The notes under the pieces are model-generated. The model was not told the DNA's origin and did no database searches. It worked only from the letters and a program-made list of their open reading frames with translations. Positions 60,201 through 64,000 of a DNA stretch of 64,000 nucleotides are shown here, one piece after another. Position 1 is the first letter of the stretch. Each line of letters begins with the position of its first letter. A program made the position numbers and the translations under genes. The stretch lies in contig WTPW01000352.1 of NCBI GenBank assembly GCA_009809945.1, positions 200,413 through 264,412 of the forward strand, read 5' to 3'. The stretch comes from Gigaspora margarita (Eukaryota > Glomeromycota > Glomeromycetes > Diversisporales > Gigasporaceae).

Positions 60201-61610
60201 TAAGTAAAAAAAAGAATAATGAAAAGTATTTAAAACTTTAAAAAACAAATTAACCATAGTACCAATCCTCTAATATCCTGATTTCTCAAAGCCATTTTAT
60301 CTACATACTAATGCTTCAGGAACAAAATTAGGTACTATATTATCTTAATTGACTGATAACAAAAAAGAGTATGTAGTAACATATGCAAGTAGAAGCCTCA
60401 AAGGAGCCAAGAAAAACTACTATATGACCAAATTGGGGTATCTAGCTATAGTGTGGGCCATCAAACATTTGCATTAATACCTAGACACTATACACTTTTA
60501 TATAGTAACTGACTACTCTGTTTTCAAATAGCTCAAAGCCACAGAACTAAAGGACAAGTGAGCCAAATGGGTATTATATTTGAAGTTTTACAATTTTACT
60601 ATTTCCTATAGGCTAGCAGAACACATAATAATACTGATGCATTGTTTAGGTTACATGATATGAGAAAGAATATAAAGGTGAATGCAGTAAGGCCAATCTA
60701 GAGAAACTAACAGCAAAGGGTTAAAAAAGAAAAAAAAGAAATTAAAGAAGCTAAGAATTAAAAAGAAAAGAAAATTGGAATTCTCTAGAATAAGTGCTAA
60801 ACATTGCAAGGATCTCCAATATGTAGGCAAAACTATTTACTATAGCAACACTATTATGTGTATCACTACAAAAAGTTAGAAGGTTATTATACTCTAGCTA
60901 AATTGGACCTTAATGAGCCCATCTATCTATACCACTTTTTTAATTATAAACTAATTACCTACAAGACTAAACAAATTGTTATACTTCAAGAGCAGTTGTT
61001 AGAAGCAGTACAACAAGAATTACTATAAAAGAAGATTTAGAAAGAACCTGACATAGACATGGGAACTAGGAACTTGGAATTGCATGAGATAGTTAACTCT
61101 TTAAAAGAAATAAATTTGAAAGAGAGAGCGAAAAGCTTGTATATATATAGTAAATGCTACTCATGAGCTCTTATTACCATTTCAGAAGAACTAATACTCC
61201 AAGTAGCAACAATAAGAACTTACCACTAATGAAAATAATAACCAACTGGACCATAATGAACCAGACACAACTCTAGTAATAATCTTTTAATTAATGAAAA
61301 AATAAGATTAGTATTTTTTGAGGCTTGTATAGATAATAGGCACAAGTACTATCTATATTTACACTCTATCTTGGTACATATATACTACAAGAAGACTCAA
61401 TATCTGGAGTGCTATGTACTATATAGAATTTATCACATTTCTTCTTATTGCTATTGACCCAATGGAATTGATCACCTTCAATAATAGGTTGCTAAAGAAG
61501 CTACAAGCTGGCCTAGATATAAACTCAATCTAGCAAAGTGGACTAAGTACTGCTATAATTGAAGAATTAATAGTTCATATGGGCTAAGTGCTACAGAAAA
61601 GAGGGAAATT
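57270..61610 (+). pseudogene. Ty3/Gypsy LTR retrotransposon remnant
   Basis: Domains are in Gypsy order, with frames broken by stops and indels. Gag (57370-58040) includes a zinc knuckle CYSCGERKHLVQNC at 57997-58038. An aspartic-protease-like segment near 58575 reads ILDSSTEVSII. Reverse transcriptase (59300-59830) has IDY, KLNSITKKDIYLLPL, YEFNIM, and MVYLDNVTIYSK at 59707-59742. RNase H (60260-60620) has FYLHTNASGTKLG and TYASRSLKGAKKNYY. Integrase (60750-61250) is too decayed to place motifs. Protease, RT and RNase H have each lost an acidic or glycine residue of the active site. No clear LTRs were found. It is incapable of movement. Confidence 0.8.
57997..58038 (+). pseudogene. Gag CCHC zinc knuckle of the Gypsy remnant
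   Basis: C-x2-C-x4-H-x4-C spacing is complete (CYSCGERKHLVQNC), one of the few intact motifs of the element. It is typical of retroelement nucleocapsid domains that bind RNA. Confidence 0.75.
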
Positions 61611-61745
61611 GACAAATATTCAAAAATTTTTTTTTATACAAATCAATTTAGAATAAGATCAGGACCACTTTTCACATAAAACACAAAGCCAGTTGTATTA
61701 ATAAAATTTTGTAGTATAGCTCTTAAAGTTTGTATTTTTTTATAA

Positions 61746-61900
61746 TCTATCTATACTACTAAAATTTTAATGTCTGTCCATCTGTGCATTTTAAACAATT
61801 TGATTGGTTAGATCAGTCATAGGCAATAACGCGTTTATATAAACAATAATGCATTAGATTTTATCGCGCTTTTCAAAATACTATCATCACGTGGTTTTAA
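61746..61900. mobile_element. Possible transposon terminus
   Basis: TCTATCTATACTACTAAAAT followed by TTTAATGTCTGTCCATCTGT resembles the start of some non-autonomous elements (Helitron ends start TC and often carry TCTGTC words). No matching end with hairpin and CTRR was located, so the call is tentative. Confidence 0.25.
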
Positions 61901-61901
61901 C

Positions 61902-62416
61902 ATTATAACCTACATACAAAGTATTTTTTATATTGATTAATGTTGCACTTTTATCATTGCTTTGACAGAATAAACTACATAAGAAATATTTTTTATATAC
62001 GTGTAGATTTAAGTATAGAATATGTCAATAACGTAACAAACATACCACAAGTTTGTGTTATATGAATTTTTTGTCATTTTATTATTATAACCTATATACG
62101 AAGTATTTTTTTATATCAATTAATATTGCAGTTTTATTATCTCTTTGACAGAATAAACCTATATATAAAATATATTTTTATATCGTGTATATCTAAGTAT
62201 AAAATATGTCAATAACGTAACGAACACTACAAGTTTGTGTTATATGAAACTTTCATCATTTTAACATTATAACCTATATACGAAGTATTTTTTATATCGA
62301 TTAATGTTGCACTTTTATCATCGCTTTGACAGAATAAACCTACATACAAAATATTTTTCATATCATGTATATTTAAGTATGGAATATGTCAATAACGTAA
62401 CGAACACACCAATGTT
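61902..62416. repeat. Tandem repeat, 182-bp unit, about 2.8 copies
   Basis: Units start at 61902, 62084 and 62266 (ATTATAACCTATATACGAAG). Each contains ATTAATGTTGCACTTTTATC, CTTTGACAGAATAAAC, and ATATGTCAATAACGTAACGA. The last unit is incomplete. The spacing between starts is exactly 182 bp both times. Confidence 0.75.
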
Positions 62417-62707
62417 TAATTAATAAATCTACATAGTGATGGAAAATTAAATTAATAATAAATATAATCAAAAAGCTATTTAATGTTGCTATTGTTAATA
62501 TATATAATTGAAACCCATTTATTAATAAATATAATCGAACAATTATTTACTTTCGCTTATTGTTGTATTGCAGAATTTTCCAATATTTTATATTCACATG
62601 TACAAGTTAAACTTCAACCTGTAAATATTTAAATTTTCATGAAATAATATCTCACGATAATCTATAATAATGAATATCTGCTATATCATTATATGGTACT
62701 ATAATGA

Positions 62708-62900
62708 AAATTTTACTGCGCTTTTCAAATTATTGTAATCAGCAAATTCTATGCGTTATACAGGAATCAGAAATCTAAAAAAAATGCCAATACAAGATTG
62801 CCTAAAAATTATTTCTAACAAATCATATATTTGCATTTTTTTCTAGGTTTCTGATTTTTGGTGATGTATGCCCAGTGATTTGAAAAGTGCAGTAAATTGT
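62708..62900. mobile_element. Foldback element, TTTACTGCGCTTTTCAAAT ends
   Basis: TTTACTGCGCTTTTCAAAT (left) and ATTTGAAAAGTGCAGTAAA (right) are inverted with one mismatch. Further in, CAGAAATCTAAAAAAAATGC is mirrored by GCATTTTTTTCTAGGTTTCTG, so the arms span about 80 bp. The word CGCGCTTTTCAAAATA also occurs at 61864. Confidence 0.5.
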
Positions 62901-62977
62901 CTAAAAAATTACCTGCTATAATGAGAGAACTGCTTTAAAGGGTTCGCAATAATGAGATAAACTGAACATCAGAAAAC

Positions 62978-63268
62978 TTTGAAACCTGATTATAATCGAT
63001 TAAAATCTGATGATTACTATCACCTCCGATTAAATGCGATAGAGATTTTTATCAATTATAATCATCATAATCGATATATATATATATAATTAATCGATTA
63101 TAATAGATTATAATATGATTATAATCAATTTAATTTAATCGCTTTTAAGCTATTGTGTATCTTGATTTGATTTAAATTGATCGTTATCACCCCACTGGTA
63201 ATAATTACTTGAAGTCAATTGATCATAATCGATTAAATGCTTGCACCTGATTATAATCAGGTTTCAAA
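62978..63268. mobile_element. MITE-like element, TTTGAAACCTGATTATAATC ends
   Basis: TTTGAAACCTGATTATAATC (62978-62997) and GATTATAATCAGGTTTCAAA (63249-63268) are perfect inverted copies of 20 bp. The interior is full of GATTATAATCGATTAAA words in both orientations. No target duplication is evident. Confidence 0.6.
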
Positions 63269-64000
63269 TTTTTCTAACATACTTTTCTTGATTAAAAGCA
63301 CAATTTAGTAGATATATATTTAAATTCAAATGTTTTTTTCTATTTGTAAATCATACCTCATAAATAAAATAGTCTGTTCTATTGTAAGATCTAAAAATAT
63401 AGTGGAAAGCATTAGTACTAATTTATATATACTATAACAATATATATAAAATTACTATACAAATGTTGCCAATCGAAGAAATATATTACATGAAACATAT
63501 AGTGCTATCACTATATAGGCATAATAACATCTACTATATAAATCTGGCAGTTTAAACGACTTCACGAAGTTCTGGCAACGACGGCTCCAACAAAATAACA
63601 GCTCCAATGATGGCTCTAACAGCGGCTTCAATGATGTGATGACTTTTACAATAATATAACTAAAAACAATAGAAAAAAAAAATTTATATGATTGCCAATC
63701 TGAAAAATGATTGGCTGATTATAGTTGAAAGCTTTGATACTTACCTTACCCGCCAGTAAGAAGGAGAATAATAATGATAAAAAATAAAAAAATATATAAT
63801 TTTTAAAAAAAACTCATAAATAAATAAATAAATAAATAAAAAATAAATTATAATGATAAGCAAAAATAAACCGTATATATTTAAATAGAAATAATTTAAA
63901 AAAATAATTTAAAAAAATTTAAAATAAAATAATAAATAAATAAATAAAAAAACGTTAAAAAAATTTAAATAAATAAAAAATAAATTAAAATTAAAAAAAA
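63269..64000. other. AT-rich end of window with AAAT simple repeats
   Basis: No gene. From about 63780 the sequence is AATA/AAAT/TAAA simple repeats. A more GC-rich patch at 63555-63640 repeats GGCTCCAAC-type words and contains the palindrome ACTTCACGAAGT. Confidence 0.4.

Overview
The window looks like nuclear DNA of an arbuscular mycorrhizal fungus of the Rhizophagus/Glomeromycotina type. The support is: very AT-rich DNA; short spliceosomal introns with GTAAGT-type donors; a fungal Sho1 osmosensor; lineage-typical large families (BTB-BACK-TLDc proteins, and WD40-like/TRP-like channel proteins); and dense non-autonomous DNA transposons. The organism assignment is inference from gene families and composition, not from a database match.

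Layout. 1-9.4 kb holds no gene I can support; it contains inverted-repeat (MITE-like) elements, degenerate tandem repeats and a telomere-like patch. 9.4-11.4 kb (minus) is a BTB-BACK gene whose TLDc half is replaced by another C-terminal region and which has an in-frame TAA. 12.4-14.1 kb is a nest of transposons: a TA-flanked element, hit by a hAT-type element, which carries a third inverted-repeat element. 17.2-27.0 kb is the centrepiece. In order on the plus strand it holds an intact Sho1 homologue (four membrane segments plus SH3), two chimeric BTB-BACK-SH3 genes (the first frameshifted, with two SH3 cassettes), and an intact BTB-BACK-TLDc gene. Decayed BTB/TLDc copies follow at 27.4-28.6 kb. 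29.5-35.2 kb is mostly transposons (pogo-like, hAT-like, Mutator-like, and a poly(A)-tailed retroinsertion).

Two copies of a ~6.8-kb segment (34.5-41.4 and 47.7-54.5 kb) each carry a seven-exon gene for a ~1,290-residue WD40-like/six-transmembrane channel protein. Between them lie a ~1.6-kb hAT-type element with a perfect 72-bp-arm palindrome at its insertion point, and a decayed multi-pass membrane-protein gene. 57.3-61.6 kb is a Ty3/Gypsy retrotransposon corpse (gag zinc knuckle, protease, RT, RNase H). Its stops and lost catalytic residues look like C-to-T/G-to-A transitions. The last 2.4 kb are tandem repeats, inverted-repeat elements and AT-rich simple sequence.

Main result. The order Sho1 - BTB-BACK-SH3 - BTB-BACK-SH3 - BTB-BACK-TLDc is what tandem duplication of a segment would give if its left end lay in the Sho1 linker and its right end in the linker of the neighbouring BTB gene. 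Both parents carry the hexamer ATGAAC, in the same codon phase, at the inferred breakpoint. The window therefore appears to record the birth of a new domain combination (BTB-BACK-SH3) with both parents still in place. If the proteins are made, an adaptor of the Cullin-3 type would carry the SH3 of an osmosensor; that functional reading is inference.
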